Source of the DNA: a virus
DNA length: 20,785 nt
Strand: one strand, 5' to 3'
IMG/VR virus record: IMGVR_UViG_3300007771_000036
Location: 1 to 20,785 of that record
Made by a program: the position numbers and the translations under genes. The notes under the pieces were generated by a model, which ran no database searches, was not told the DNA's origin, and saw only the letters and a list, made by a program, of their open reading frames with translations. Below are positions 6,147 through 13,786 of the stretch, in pieces (the stretch's first letter is position 1; the number at the start of each line of letters is the position of its first letter).

Positions 6147-9100
6147 CAGACCAGCTCGTCAATGGAGATTGTTGCCACGCGCACCATCTCACCGCGGGTG
6201 GTGTCGCCTTCATCGCCCAAGATGGACTCCACGCGGGCAGCTCCAGACATCCGCCCGGCCATGAATTCCCCGCGCCGGTTGAGGGTGACCACATCCGAAG
6301 GGCCACGCGGCACCCGTGGCAGGTAGACCACTGGGGTGTGTGGCCCATCGAGCTGGCGCACCAGGCCGTCAATGAGCTGCGGCACGGCCTTGACTGTGGC
6401 CACGCCCTCAGCGCTGCCGCTGGCGGTGGCCGTGAAGTAGTCCGGATCGGGGCTCGCACCGTTTAAGCTGCTGGTGTCGATCCCATCGGTCCAGGCGAAA
6501 TCCACCCGGCGGGCGGCGGGCCCGGCAACGCGGGTCCACACCTGGCCATCCTGCAGGGATTCCGCGGCCACGTTCACGGCCGTTTCGGTGGTCCGGCCCC
6601 AGCTGTATTGCGTGCCGAAATACGCCACCGGGCCCATGATGGCGGTGCCAATCTTCTGGAATCCATCGACGGTGGACCCGGCTGTGATGCGAAGCCGATA
6701 GCCGCTGAAGCGCTTATCACCAGTCAGGGCCACCACGATGCATAGGTCTTTGGCCCACACGCTGCCATTGGCGGCGCCCGATGCGGCCTCGGCACCGGTC
6801 ACCCCATCGAGGAATAGCGAGGCCTGCTTTGTGGCCTGGGTGCCGGTCCAGCTTCCCCCCCACGTCGAGCTGATGCGGCGCAGGTCACCATTCAGATCAA
6901 AGGTGCACCCGTCGAATTCGGATTGGTGGAGGTATTGCCCGCTTGATGCGCCACCCGCTGGGCCCACGGTATTTCCGTGCCGGCTCCATGACAGCCCGGC
7001 CAGGCCGCTGGCCGCGTCAATGCTGGCGATCGTGTCCCATGTGGAGGTGGCTTGGTTGTAGCCCTCCCACGTGCCCAGCCGCCAGTTGATGTCCAGCAGG
7101 GTGAGGGCCACAGCTTGATTGCCCATGCGGTGCGCGGCGGTACCAAGCAATGTGGCATCAAGCGGGATCGCGATGTCCTCAGATCCAACGCCGGTGGAGC
7201 GCCAGGCCACCCGTGGGGTGGGTGAATGGACCGGGAAGATGTTTGCCAGCTCATGCCGATAGCCGGTGTCGATGTGCCACAGGTCAGCCACGCGGGTGGG
7301 GCCATCCACCGCGGTGATGCGGGTACCCCCATCGATCCACTGGTGGGAGCCAACGCCCGCGAATGTCCGCGCATGCAGATCGTCAGGGTTGACCTGGCCA
7401 GCCCCAAGGCCCAGGCCGGCTGAGGCACCTGCCGCGTAGTGCAGCTCTGTCCATTTGCTTTGCGATGTGGAGGAAATCCGGTGGCCCCATTGGATCTCTG
7501 ATGTGCCGCCACCTCCAGAGCTGACCAGCGCGCCGGTGGTCGGCCCCACGTTCCAAACCCGATCGCCATCCGTGGACGATTGGCGCCACCACATGGAAGC
7601 GCTGGCGCCCTTCATCGCGATCACCACATCAATGGGCTGATCCCAGCTTAGTGAGATGTCGGATCCGATTTGGACCCCACCGCCGGAATCCACAAAGCGC
7701 AGCTTGGGTGGGCTGTGCATGGCGCGCAACTTGATCTCATAGCCGCTGGCGCCGTCCTCGAGACCAAGGCGAATGGCCACACGGTCACCGGTGAGGCCGC
7801 CACCGGCCACCATCTGCAAGGTGGCGCGGATGATCGCGCCATTGGCTGGCGTCGGACTCCCGGCCACCGTGGTGGTGTAGTGCTTGAAGTTGCCGGCGGT
7901 GGTGATGTCGAGCGCGCCCACGTCAAGGTCTTCAGCGCCCACCCCGGCGGCTGTCCATCCGGTATCCCCCGGGAGCTCAATGGGGATCCAGTTGCGGATC
8001 CACCCCGCTTGGGTGGCCTCATCCCGGTAGGTCCGAAGGCCCGGCATGGTCAGCGTGGAATATCCGCCCAGGTAGAAGGCCCCCAAGCTGTCGTCTTCAT
8101 TGGCTGCCGCGGCGGTCCAATTGTGGAAGAGCACCACGCGGCCACCTTGGTAGGTGGCGGCATAGTTGGTGGGGTAGGCGTTGCCATCGTGGCCGGCCCA
8201 CCACTGGCCGATATTTGTACCCAGCGCGCCGGGCCCAGTGCCCACCCCGCGCCAGCTTGATCCAAGGTCACGGGAGACCATCACGATTCCCTCCTCATCA
8301 CCGCTGCCCGTGGTGGATCTGGCATAGGCCCACATGGTGGAGGCATCATCTATGACCAAGGTGCAGTCACCCACATCTGTGAAGACAGCCCCGGAGAGAT
8401 CCGCAAAGTTGCCCGCGGCGGAAATGGTGGTTTCCACCACGGTGCTGAGCTTTTCATAGGCTGAGCCACAGGTGCGCAGGGCCAGGTCATCGGATGAACC
8501 GCCGGTGAAGAGCACATGGAAGAGGCCGCGGTGGGCCACGATGTCCAGCCCGCCCATGTAAATCACAGAGCTGGTGGGGATCTCCACGGTGTCAAACTGC
8601 GCGCCGTTGCTCGTCGATCCCCACTGAAGCCACAGCTGGCGGGAAGTCAGCGCGGGATCGTTGCTCTGGGCCTGGCCGACCATGAGCACCTGGCCCGCGG
8701 CATAGGCAGCACGAAGGCGGCCCGGCACCCAGCCAGATGCGGAAGAGGAAATATCCACCGGGGTCTTCAGCGCGGCGCTTGCGCCCACGGTCCAGGTGGC
8801 CCCGTCATCCGTGGAGATGTGCATGCGCACCTGGGCCTCTTCGTTGATCGTGTCTTCCAGCCAATGGAAGAGCAGGATCGCGCCGTCAGGCAAGGCCACC
8901 AGGCAGGGGGAGTAATCCACGCCCGGCGCGATCGGTGCCTCGGAATGGACCACCACCGCAGCGGACCAGGTGCCGGTGGAGGGGCTGCGGGTCCGGGTCA
9001 TTATGCGGTGATTGTTTCCGGTGATCTCTTCCTGGCTGGCCAAGACGATCGTGCCATCGTCCAGCGTGATGGCGTGCGGATCCTTGGTGCCCTTTGTCGC

Positions 9101-9442
9101 AGCCAAAACCCCGCCATCTGTCCACAGGATGTGCTCCCAATCGGTGATCGATCCCGCGGCATCGTGGCCGCGCCAGAGCGTGTCCCCATCTTCTTGCCAG
9201 ATGAAGGCCGCCCCACCCGGCTCTGGGTGGCCACCTTCCATGGTCTTGATGCGCAGGGCCTTGGCCGCGGCCTGGGTGCCTGAGCTTTGCAGCACCAAGT
9301 CATAATTTCCCTGGGCCTGGGGGATCCCTGGGTAGGGCCCTGCCTGGGTAAAGCTGGATTCTGCGGCCCACGTACCCGTGCCGATCCGGGGGTCCATCAG
9401 GGCCAGGCCACGCAGGAATGAGGGTGCGGTATCGGTTGCCAT
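6146..9442 (-). CDS. Large tail-tip / receptor-binding protein with sialidase-type Asp boxes, 1098 aa
   Basis: The N-terminal 400 residues form a likely beta-propeller of the sialidase/BNR type. Clear Asp boxes (SxDxGxxW) occur at residues 210-217 (STDDGATW) and 390-397 (SRDLGSSW), with related strands between them such as DPHAITLDDGTIVLAS and YSPCLVALPDGAILLF. A long beta-rich middle follows, with phrases typical of concanavalin-like folds. The last 250 residues contain YRLRITAG, GFQKIGTAIMGPVAYFG and RRVDFAWTDGID, which I associate with a conserved tail-tip domain in siphophages. Glycan binding or cleavage of host surface sugars is inferred from the propeller; catalytic residues of a true sialidase were not verified. 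It follows the tape measure with an ATGA overlap and precedes the hub. Confidence 0.7.
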   Translation of the reverse strand: MATDTAPSFLRGLALMDPRIGTGTWAAESSFTQAGPYPGIPQAQGNYDLVLQSSGTQAAAKALRIKTMEGGHPEPGGAAFIWQEDGDTLWRGHDAAGSITDWEHILWTDGGVLAATKGTKDPHAITLDDGTIVLASQEEITGNNHRIMTRTRSPSTGTWSAAVVVHSEAPIAPGVDYSPCLVALPDGAILLFHWLEDTINEEAQVRMHISTDDGATWTVGASAALKTPVDISSSASGWVPGRLRAAYAAGQVLMVGQAQSNDPALTSRQLWLQWGSTSNGAQFDTVEIPTSSVIYMGGLDIVAHRGLFHVLFTGGSSDDLALRTCGSAYEKLSTVVETTISAAGNFADLSGAVFTDVGDCTLVIDDASTMWAYARSTTGSGDEEGIVMVSRDLGSSWRGVGTGPGALGTNIGQWWAGHDGNAYPTNYAATYQGGRVVLFHNWTAAAANEDDSLGAFYLGGYSTLTMPGLRTYRDEATQAGWIRNWIPIELPGDTGWTAAGVGAEDLDVGALDITTAGNFKHYTTTVAGSPTPANGAIIRATLQMVAGGGLTGDRVAIRLGLEDGASGYEIKLRAMHSPPKLRFVDSGGGVQIGSDISLSWDQPIDVVIAMKGASASMWWRQSSTDGDRVWNVGPTTGALVSSGGGGTSEIQWGHRISSTSQSKWTELHYAAGASAGLGLGAGQVNPDDLHARTFAGVGSHQWIDGGTRITAVDGPTRVADLWHIDTGYRHELANIFPVHSPTPRVAWRSTGVGSEDIAIPLDATLLGTAAHRMGNQAVALTLLDINWRLGTWEGYNQATSTWDTIASIDAASGLAGLSWSRHGNTVGPAGGASSGQYLHQSEFDGCTFDLNGDLRRISSTWGGSWTGTQATKQASLFLDGVTGAEAASGAANGSVWAKDLCIVVALTGDKRFSGYRLRITAGSTVDGFQKIGTAIMGPVAYFGTQYSWGRTTETAVNVAAESLQDGQVWTRVAGPAARRVDFAWTDGIDTSSLNGASPDPDYFTATASGSAEGVATVKAVPQLIDGLVRQLDGPHTPVVYLPRVPRGPSDVVTLNRRGEFMAGRMSGAARVESILGDEGDTTRGEMVRVATISIDELV

Positions 9443-11457
9443 CAGTAGCCCCTTTGCCCGGCGCGGGTCTTGCCTCGGATGGCGCGGCGCAGCTCGCCAC
9501 CGCGGCGCACCTCATCACGGGCAAAGCGATCGAAATGCTTGTAGACGGGCAGCGGCATGGAACCACCGCCCAGGCCCTGGCCAGAGTTGAGGGCGTTGAC
9601 ACCGCCGGCGCCAATGTTGGACACGGCCTGGCGGGTCAAGACCGCTTCACCCCGCAAAGCGCTAATGACCTGGCCATCGCCCTTGCCTCCGATGACCCCA
9701 CCCATATGAAACGATGGCATCTCTTGGGAGGCCACCACGGCGGCTTGGGCCGCGCCACTGGCGCCAATGCCCGCAGCTGCAAGCGGGCCACCGATGGGCC
9801 CAAGCTGTGCCAGGGCCTTGGTGATGGCCACCGCGGTGTTGATCGCGATCTCACCCATGGCGGCACCCTTGCTAAGAATGAACAGCCGCTGGGCCGCCAC
9901 ACCTTGGGCTTCACTCTGCAGATCAGCAGCGGCGGCCAGCGCCTCACCAATGCCTGCAAAGGCCTCCCTGGCGCCAGCGGTGACCTTGGCTTTTCTCTCA
10001 GCGATCCGCGCTAACTCTTCATCATGCCCATCTTGAAGGGCATCCTGGTTTGCACTCCATGCCGAAAATTGCTCGTCCATGGCGGACATCTTTAAGACGT
10101 GCTCGGCCTGGTCAGCTTCGGCCACGGCTTCAGACCTGGCGGCGGCTACCTCGGCGGTCTCCCCCGTCAGCGCTGCGATCTTATTGATCGCCAATATCCT
10201 CTCAATAAAGAGATTATTGATCGCCTCTTCGGCGGTGAAGGTCTCTGCGGACATCTGCCGGCGCAGGCCGGCCAGGTCATTGATCTGCTTCGTCAGATCC
10301 TTGACAGCGGTGGCCGCGCCCTCTGCGCCCTCTTTGTCTTTGGTGAAGGCACCCCCGTCACCTTCACTGCTGGCACTGGCGATGATCTTTTTCTGGGCGG
10401 CCTGATATCTGCCCATCTTTGTGGCTGCCCGATCCAAGATGGATGCCACAGACTCCATGGGATCTGACGATGCCTTTTCGGCCAGCTCGTCAAAGAGCTT
10501 GCGGGCCTCGCCCACATGACCCGACACGCCCAGCCACAGAGCTTCCAGCACTGTGAACGATGCGCCGAAGGCCTTGGTCATGTTGTCCATGACGCCGCCG
10601 GCGGTGGTGCCAAGGTAGACGATGCCCGCGGCCAGGTCATTGATCACACCGGCGGCGCCGCTCTGGCCCATGCTCTCGCCAATGGCGTCACCTGCGCCCC
10701 ACATCGCAGTCTTTAGGCCGGCCATCTCACGCTGCCAGCGGTTCGCGGCATCGGCAGCACCGGGGCCCACATCCACCCCAAACTCAGCGGCGGCGGCGAT
10801 GAAGGTGTCAAGGGCGGCGGGGTCACCGAGGGCCTGCAGAAGCTTGGTACCACTGGCGCCAAAAAGGTCCGAAGCCCGCACGGCACGGAGGGTGGGATCC
10901 TCAATGTCCCCCAAGGCCTTCATGGTGTCGCGGATCACATCGTCGCCGCTGCGAAGCTCTCCCATGGCGTCGTGGGTATTCACGCCCAGATCGGCAAAGG
11001 CCTCCACCGCGAGCTTGACCCCTCGATCAGCATCGCCCATGAGCTTGGGCACCTTGGCCAACACGCGGCTGAGGTTGCCGAATTCCTGGCCGCTGCCCTC
11101 TGCAGCCATGCGCAGGCCGGCCAGCACTTCCGCGCTAATGCCTGTCCGCGTGGACATATCCAGCAGCTCGTTTTTGTTATCAGCAAGCTTTTGATTCCAG
11201 ACGGCCCAGGCAGTGGCTGCGCCGGCTACGCCCTTGGCCACCTTGCCCAAGGTGTTGCCAAATTTCTGCCACTCCTTGCGGCTATTCTTGGCGGCCCGCT
11301 TTGCGGCCTTCTCTGCCTTCTGAAGGTTGCGGTCAAGGCTCTTGACCATGGCCTTGGCTTCTTTCTCAGTCAGCCCAGGGATCTTGGCCAGGTTTTCCTT
11401 CAGCGAAGAAATGTCAGCCTTGTATTTAAGCTCGACGGTGCGAGATGACCCAGCCAT
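9442..11457 (-). CDS. Tail tape measure protein, 671 aa
   Basis: This protein sets tail length and is packed inside the tail tube. The N-terminal part is a helical, lysine-rich coiled coil (residues about 12-75, LKENLAKIPGLTEKEAKAMV, then QKAEKAAKRAAKN). A hydrophobic region lies near 75-90, and the long helical middle includes RTGISAEVLAGLRMAAEGSG and DLFGASGTKLLQALG. The C-terminal end has the classic tape-measure tail, FHMGGVIGG, then GDGQVISALRGEAVLTRQAV and NIGAGGVNALNSG. A hydrophobic stretch before it (IAINTAVAITKALAQLGPIG) may be a membrane-inserting segment. At about 1.5 angstrom per residue, 671 residues would suit a tail of roughly 100 nm. It follows the chaperone and gp10-like genes, with an ATGA start. 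Confidence 0.88.
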   Translation of the reverse strand: MAGSSRTVELKYKADISSLKENLAKIPGLTEKEAKAMVKSLDRNLQKAEKAAKRAAKNSRKEWQKFGNTLGKVAKGVAGAATAWAVWNQKLADNKNELLDMSTRTGISAEVLAGLRMAAEGSGQEFGNLSRVLAKVPKLMGDADRGVKLAVEAFADLGVNTHDAMGELRSGDDVIRDTMKALGDIEDPTLRAVRASDLFGASGTKLLQALGDPAALDTFIAAAAEFGVDVGPGAADAANRWQREMAGLKTAMWGAGDAIGESMGQSGAAGVINDLAAGIVYLGTTAGGVMDNMTKAFGASFTVLEALWLGVSGHVGEARKLFDELAEKASSDPMESVASILDRAATKMGRYQAAQKKIIASASSEGDGGAFTKDKEGAEGAATAVKDLTKQINDLAGLRRQMSAETFTAEEAINNLFIERILAINKIAALTGETAEVAAARSEAVAEADQAEHVLKMSAMDEQFSAWSANQDALQDGHDEELARIAERKAKVTAGAREAFAGIGEALAAAADLQSEAQGVAAQRLFILSKGAAMGEIAINTAVAITKALAQLGPIGGPLAAAGIGASGAAQAAVVASQEMPSFHMGGVIGGKGDGQVISALRGEAVLTRQAVSNIGAGGVNALNSGQGLGGGSMPLPVYKHFDRFARDEVRRGGELRRAIRGKTRAGQRGY

Positions 11458-12008
11458 CAGCGGCCTGCCTCAATGCGTGCCAGCTCATCTGCAAGCTGGC
11501 GGGCCAGGCCTTCCACCAGGCGGGGCTTCATGCCCGGCTTAAAAAGCAGCGTGTGCGTGGGGCTGCGCACCTTGACCTCATCATTGACGACATCTTCATA
11601 GGGCCACAGCGGCCTGATGTAGTACGAATATTTGGCCGTGTTGATCACCATGATCTCCACCGCATCGCGGGTGATGCGGGCGATCGTCTGGAATTTGTTG
11701 CGGCTGCGCCGGGGGTCAGACTTGGCCTTTTGGTAGCGGGCCCGGGCTTTGCCCAAGATGCTGTTGTAGGTGCTGCGATCGCCGCGCTGCAAGGCCAAGA
11801 GGGCCACATAGCGGGCGCCAGGGCTAACGATCCGGGTGGGCCACAGCCGGCGGGCATTGGCCTCCACATCCTCTGCGGTCTTTTTCATCAGCGACAAAGA
11901 GCGCGGGATCGCCTTCTCCAGAAGCCTCTCCAGATCCCTGACCCACGGCTGGTTGATTTCCATCATCTGCCGACCGGAGCCCACCACCACCTTTGAGGGA
12001 AAGCCCAT
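11457..12008 (-). CDS. HK97 gp10-like tail/head-completion protein, 183 aa
   Basis: The protein resembles the HK97 gp10-like group of phage completion proteins. An N-terminal helical part (LERLLEKAIPRSLSLMKKTA) leads into NARRLWPTRIVSPGARY, then a basic middle, then TRDAVEIMVINTAKYSYYIR, which matches the group's N-x-A-x-Y-x-x-Y-I strand. The C-terminus is helical (GLARQLADELARI). Such proteins help join head and tail or finish the tail. The start at 12008 forms an ATGA overlap with the preceding chaperone frame; an in-frame start at 12023 would reach further back into that gene. Members usually lie before the tail tube gene, so a place between chaperones and tape measure is unusual. An alternative is an unrelated tail-assembly protein. 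Confidence 0.6.
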   Translation of the reverse strand: MGFPSKVVVGSGRQMMEINQPWVRDLERLLEKAIPRSLSLMKKTAEDVEANARRLWPTRIVSPGARYVALLALQRGDRSTYNSILGKARARYQKAKSDPRRSRNKFQTIARITRDAVEIMVINTAKYSYYIRPLWPYEDVVNDEVKVRSPTHTLLFKPGMKPRLVEGLARQLADELARIEAGR

Positions 12009-12199
12009 CAGCTGCCCAGCCAAAAGGCCTGGGCCTCATCGGCCACGGATACCCCGGGCTTCAGCTCTGCCGGCCTCTTGGACCGCGGCGGCTCGGTGGT
12101 GATCCGATGGTAGGCCATGACTTTGATCTGTTCCTGTCGGGGGAGAGAATGAAACCAGCCTGGACCATCGCCGTAGGTGAGGCCCAGGTGCAGAGCCAT
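12008..12199 (-). CDS. Tail assembly chaperone, second frame, 63 aa
   Basis: The protein (MALHLGLTYGDG, then WFHSLPRQEQIKVMAYHRI) looks like the T-type extension of a tail assembly chaperone, comparable in role to lambda gpT. The phrase ending in MAYHRI is typical of the C-terminal half of these products. It lies in the -1 frame relative to the upstream chaperone gene. It may be made on its own from the ATG at 12199, which overlaps the upstream TGA, or as part of a frameshift fusion. Fused and unfused forms bind the tape measure and tail tube during assembly. The lysine and arginine content (EPPRSKRPAELKPG) is also seen in such extensions. Confidence 0.62.
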   Translation of the reverse strand: MALHLGLTYGDGPGWFHSLPRQEQIKVMAYHRITTEPPRSKRPAELKPGVSVADEAQAFWLGS

Positions 12200-12591
12200 C
12201 AGATCGGCGCCGCCTCGGCGGCATCGGTAAAATTCGCCGCCGTGTCCACCTCTGGCTCACGCGGGAAGAGGGATGCACACAGCACATCGATGACCACCAC
12301 TGCCGCGGCCATGAGCTCTTCACGCGTATGGCCCGCGCCCATCAGCGCGTTGTACACGCTGCGCCCGTAGACGCAGACATCAAAGCCGTGGCCCTCAAAG
12401 GCCTGGTGGCCTGGCGCGTCGAGCGTGGGCACCGCCAAGCCAAGGCCGGCCATCAAGGCCCAGCCCTGGCGGCGGGGCTTGCCCGCGGCCTCGTGCCACG
12501 ACATCGCCACATCTTCACGCTCGGCAAAGCCGGGCAGGGTGATGGGGTAGTCTTGGCCCTTCAGCGTGATCACGTGCGTTCCATTGGTCAT
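12199..12591 (-). CDS. Tail assembly chaperone, first frame, 130 aa
   Basis: The product is an alpha/beta protein with a short beta start (THVITLKGQDYPITLPGF), a helical core (SWHEAAGKPRRQGWALMAGL) and a long helix (EELMAAAVVVIDVLCASLF). It ends in an acidic Ala-rich tail. Size, position between tail tube and tape measure genes, and an overlapping -1 frame behind it fit the lambda gpG type of chaperone, which keeps the tape measure soluble and feeds tail-tube assembly. The ATG at 12591 is chosen with an AAAGGAG ribosome binding site at 12601-12607, which lies inside a hairpin. A possible frameshift near codon 121 would give a 194-residue fusion with the next frame. Confidence 0.65.
   Translation of the reverse strand: MTNGTHVITLKGQDYPITLPGFAEREDVAMSWHEAAGKPRRQGWALMAGLGLAVPTLDAPGHQAFEGHGFDVCVYGRSVYNALMGAGHTREELMAAAVVVIDVLCASLFPREPEVDTAANFTDAAEAAPI
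12209..12234 (-). promoter_or_regulatory. Candidate programmed -1 frameshift site with hairpin
   Basis: On the - strand the chaperone reads AAT TTT ACC across 12234-12226. The four T at 12232-12229 allow the UUU-reading tRNA to slip back one base with full re-pairing, moving into the frame of the second chaperone. Six bases further on, the RNA has GCCGCC and GGCGGC with two bases between (12222-12209), a strong GC hairpin at the spacing typical of frameshift stimulators. The -1 frame is open from the site through the second frame, with no stop until 12008. The slip site is weaker than the usual seven-base pattern. Confidence 0.5.
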
Positions 12592-12609
12592 TGCAAAGTG
12601 CTCCTTTGC
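12592..12609 (-). promoter_or_regulatory. Hairpin over the chaperone ribosome binding site
   Basis: GCAAAG and CTTTGC (12609-12604 and 12598-12593 on the - strand) form a perfect six-base stem with a five-base loop (GAGCA). The AAAGGAG ribosome binding site at 12607-12601 lies in the 5' arm and loop, nine bases before the ATG at 12591. Folding would reduce access to the site and so lower chaperone output relative to the adjacent tail tube gene. Confidence 0.45.
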
Positions 12610-12637
12610 TCTGGTGGTGGGGGTGGAAGCCGAGGGC

Positions 12638-13126
12638 TCACACCATCGAGATCGCGCCGTAGCAAGTGAAGGAAACGCTGACCGAGTTGGGATCGCCCTC
12701 GCTCACATCCACGGTACAGTGGCAGTCATCAAGGACGATCTGGTGATCGGCGGAATCGCCGTGGTCGGTGCCCTCGATCGTCAGCTGGATCTTCACGCAG
12801 TAGACTTCACCGGTGAGCGTGGAGAGGTTGCCACTGAAGCTGCCAGACTTCATCAGAAAGTCAATCATGGTCTGATCGCTTGCGTCTGAGATGTCGGCCA
12901 GGTGGGCGGTGAACGCGCCAGATGGAAAGGTCTGGTTGCCCAGGCGCAGCGTGGAAAGGTCGCCGCGGTCCATGTAGGTGGTCACCTCTTTCAAGCTCTG
13001 GCTGAGGCCGGAGATCGAAAAGTCACCGGCCTCCAGGCTGACCGTGTAGTTGACGGCGGGGGAGGTACCGTCAAACAGCTTGATCTCTCCATCGCGAAAT
13101 GACTTCAAAAAAGTGGACGCAGGCAT
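12638..13126 (-). CDS. Major tail (tube) protein, 162 aa
   Basis: The protein is beta-rich with the size and place of a siphovirus tail tube subunit. It has an N-terminal FLKSFRDGEIKLFDGTSP, then VNYTVSLEAGDFSISGLS, a helical part (TMIDFLMKSGSF), and a C-terminal beta segment (VDVSEGDPNSVSVSFTCYG). This layout matches tube proteins that stack as hexamers around the tape measure. The start at 13126 has an AAGGAGG ribosome binding site inside the preceding gene's end. Neighbours (terminator candidate upstream, chaperones downstream) support the call. The final segment could include a small C-terminal Ig-like extension, but it is too short to say. Confidence 0.75.
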   Translation of the reverse strand: MPASTFLKSFRDGEIKLFDGTSPAVNYTVSLEAGDFSISGLSQSLKEVTTYMDRGDLSTLRLGNQTFPSGAFTAHLADISDASDQTMIDFLMKSGSFSGNLSTLTGEVYCVKIQLTIEGTDHGDSADHQIVLDDCHCTVDVSEGDPNSVSVSFTCYGAISMV

Positions 13127-13129
13127 GGG

Positions 13130-13345
13130 TCAGCCCTCCTTGGGGCGCGGTGCCTTGGCCTTGGCTTTCACCTTTGGCGTTGGCTTGGGGGGGGTGGTCG
13201 AGAGAAAATGGTGGGCCCGGGTGCAGGCCAGGCGGTGGCGGGGATCCACCTGCCGCTTGATGGCGTGGCCCGGGTGCTCGAGTTCAGCCCAGCCGGGCAG
13301 GTGTGCGTCCAGCAGGGCGGCGGCTTCTTTGTGGGTCATGGTCAT
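13130..13345 (-). CDS. Small Lys/Pro-rich protein, 71 aa
   Basis: I do not recognise this protein. It begins with a helical part (MTMTHKEAAALLDAHLPGWA) followed by LEHPGHAIKRQVDPRHRLAC, with one cysteine and several histidines. It ends in a basic low-complexity tail (PPKPTPKVKAKAKAPRPKEG). It overlaps the upstream terminator-like gene (ATGA at 13342-13345) and stops three bases before the tail tube gene. The tail could bind nucleic acid or be disordered. Position suggests a small tail-assembly accessory, but this is not shown. Confidence 0.55.
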   Translation of the reverse strand: MTMTHKEAAALLDAHLPGWAELEHPGHAIKRQVDPRHRLACTRAHHFLSTTPPKPTPKVKAKAKAPRPKEG

Positions 13346-13785
13346 GCCAGGGCCAGAAGGTGGGTGCAGTCAAAGTGCACTTCGCCCATGAACCACTCAC
13401 CGGCGTCATCCACTTCACGGATCGGCACCTCTGCAAAGATCACCTGGAGATCGGCCCGTGTGGTGGACGTTGGATCCATGCAGGCCTTGATGATGTCGTG
13501 TTCTGCATCCAGGGCCTGGCCGTAGTCGGCCACCTGATCCTTGGGTCGCAGGCGGAAGAGAAAGCGCACGGCGGCGGTGGTCTTCACCGAAGTTCCGACG
13601 GTCACCCGCTGGCGGTCCCCAATGGGCTGGGTGCGGACCATGCCCACCGAATAGACGCGGTGGGCGATGCTGCTGGGGTCTCGACCAAAAGAGCTGTATG
13701 GGCTCTTTGATTCTGCCCACCCGGTGATGCCACCCACTGCGGTGGAGATGCGGCCACGCACTTCTGACACGGTGAGCGCTGCCAT
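13342..13785 (-). CDS. Putative tail terminator / tail completion protein, 147 aa
   Basis: The start at 13785 is preferred because GAGG lies about seven bases upstream; an in-frame start at 13800 would overlap the previous gene by 14 bases. The protein has helical N-terminal residues (VSEVRGRISTAVGGI), a strand (HRVYSVGMVRTQPIGDRQRV), and a central TTAAVRFLFRLRPKDQVADYG, then helical LDAEHDIIKACMDP. The ending is strand-like (WFMGEVHFDCTHLLALA). Size, alpha/beta layout and position before the tail tube gene match tail terminator proteins (gpU type), which cap the tail and join it to the head. The family link is inferred from layout and order. Confidence 0.55.
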   Translation of the reverse strand: MAALTVSEVRGRISTAVGGITGWAESKSPYSSFGRDPSSIAHRVYSVGMVRTQPIGDRQRVTVGTSVKTTAAVRFLFRLRPKDQVADYGQALDAEHDIIKACMDPTSTTRADLQVIFAEVPIREVDDAGEWFMGEVHFDCTHLLALA

Positions 13786-13786
13786 A

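Noticed and set aside
12036-12323. 95-residue frame overlapping the chaperone pair
   Set aside because: It is in the third frame, neither the chaperone nor the -1 frame; composition is Arg/Trp/Pro-rich and typical of a shadow.
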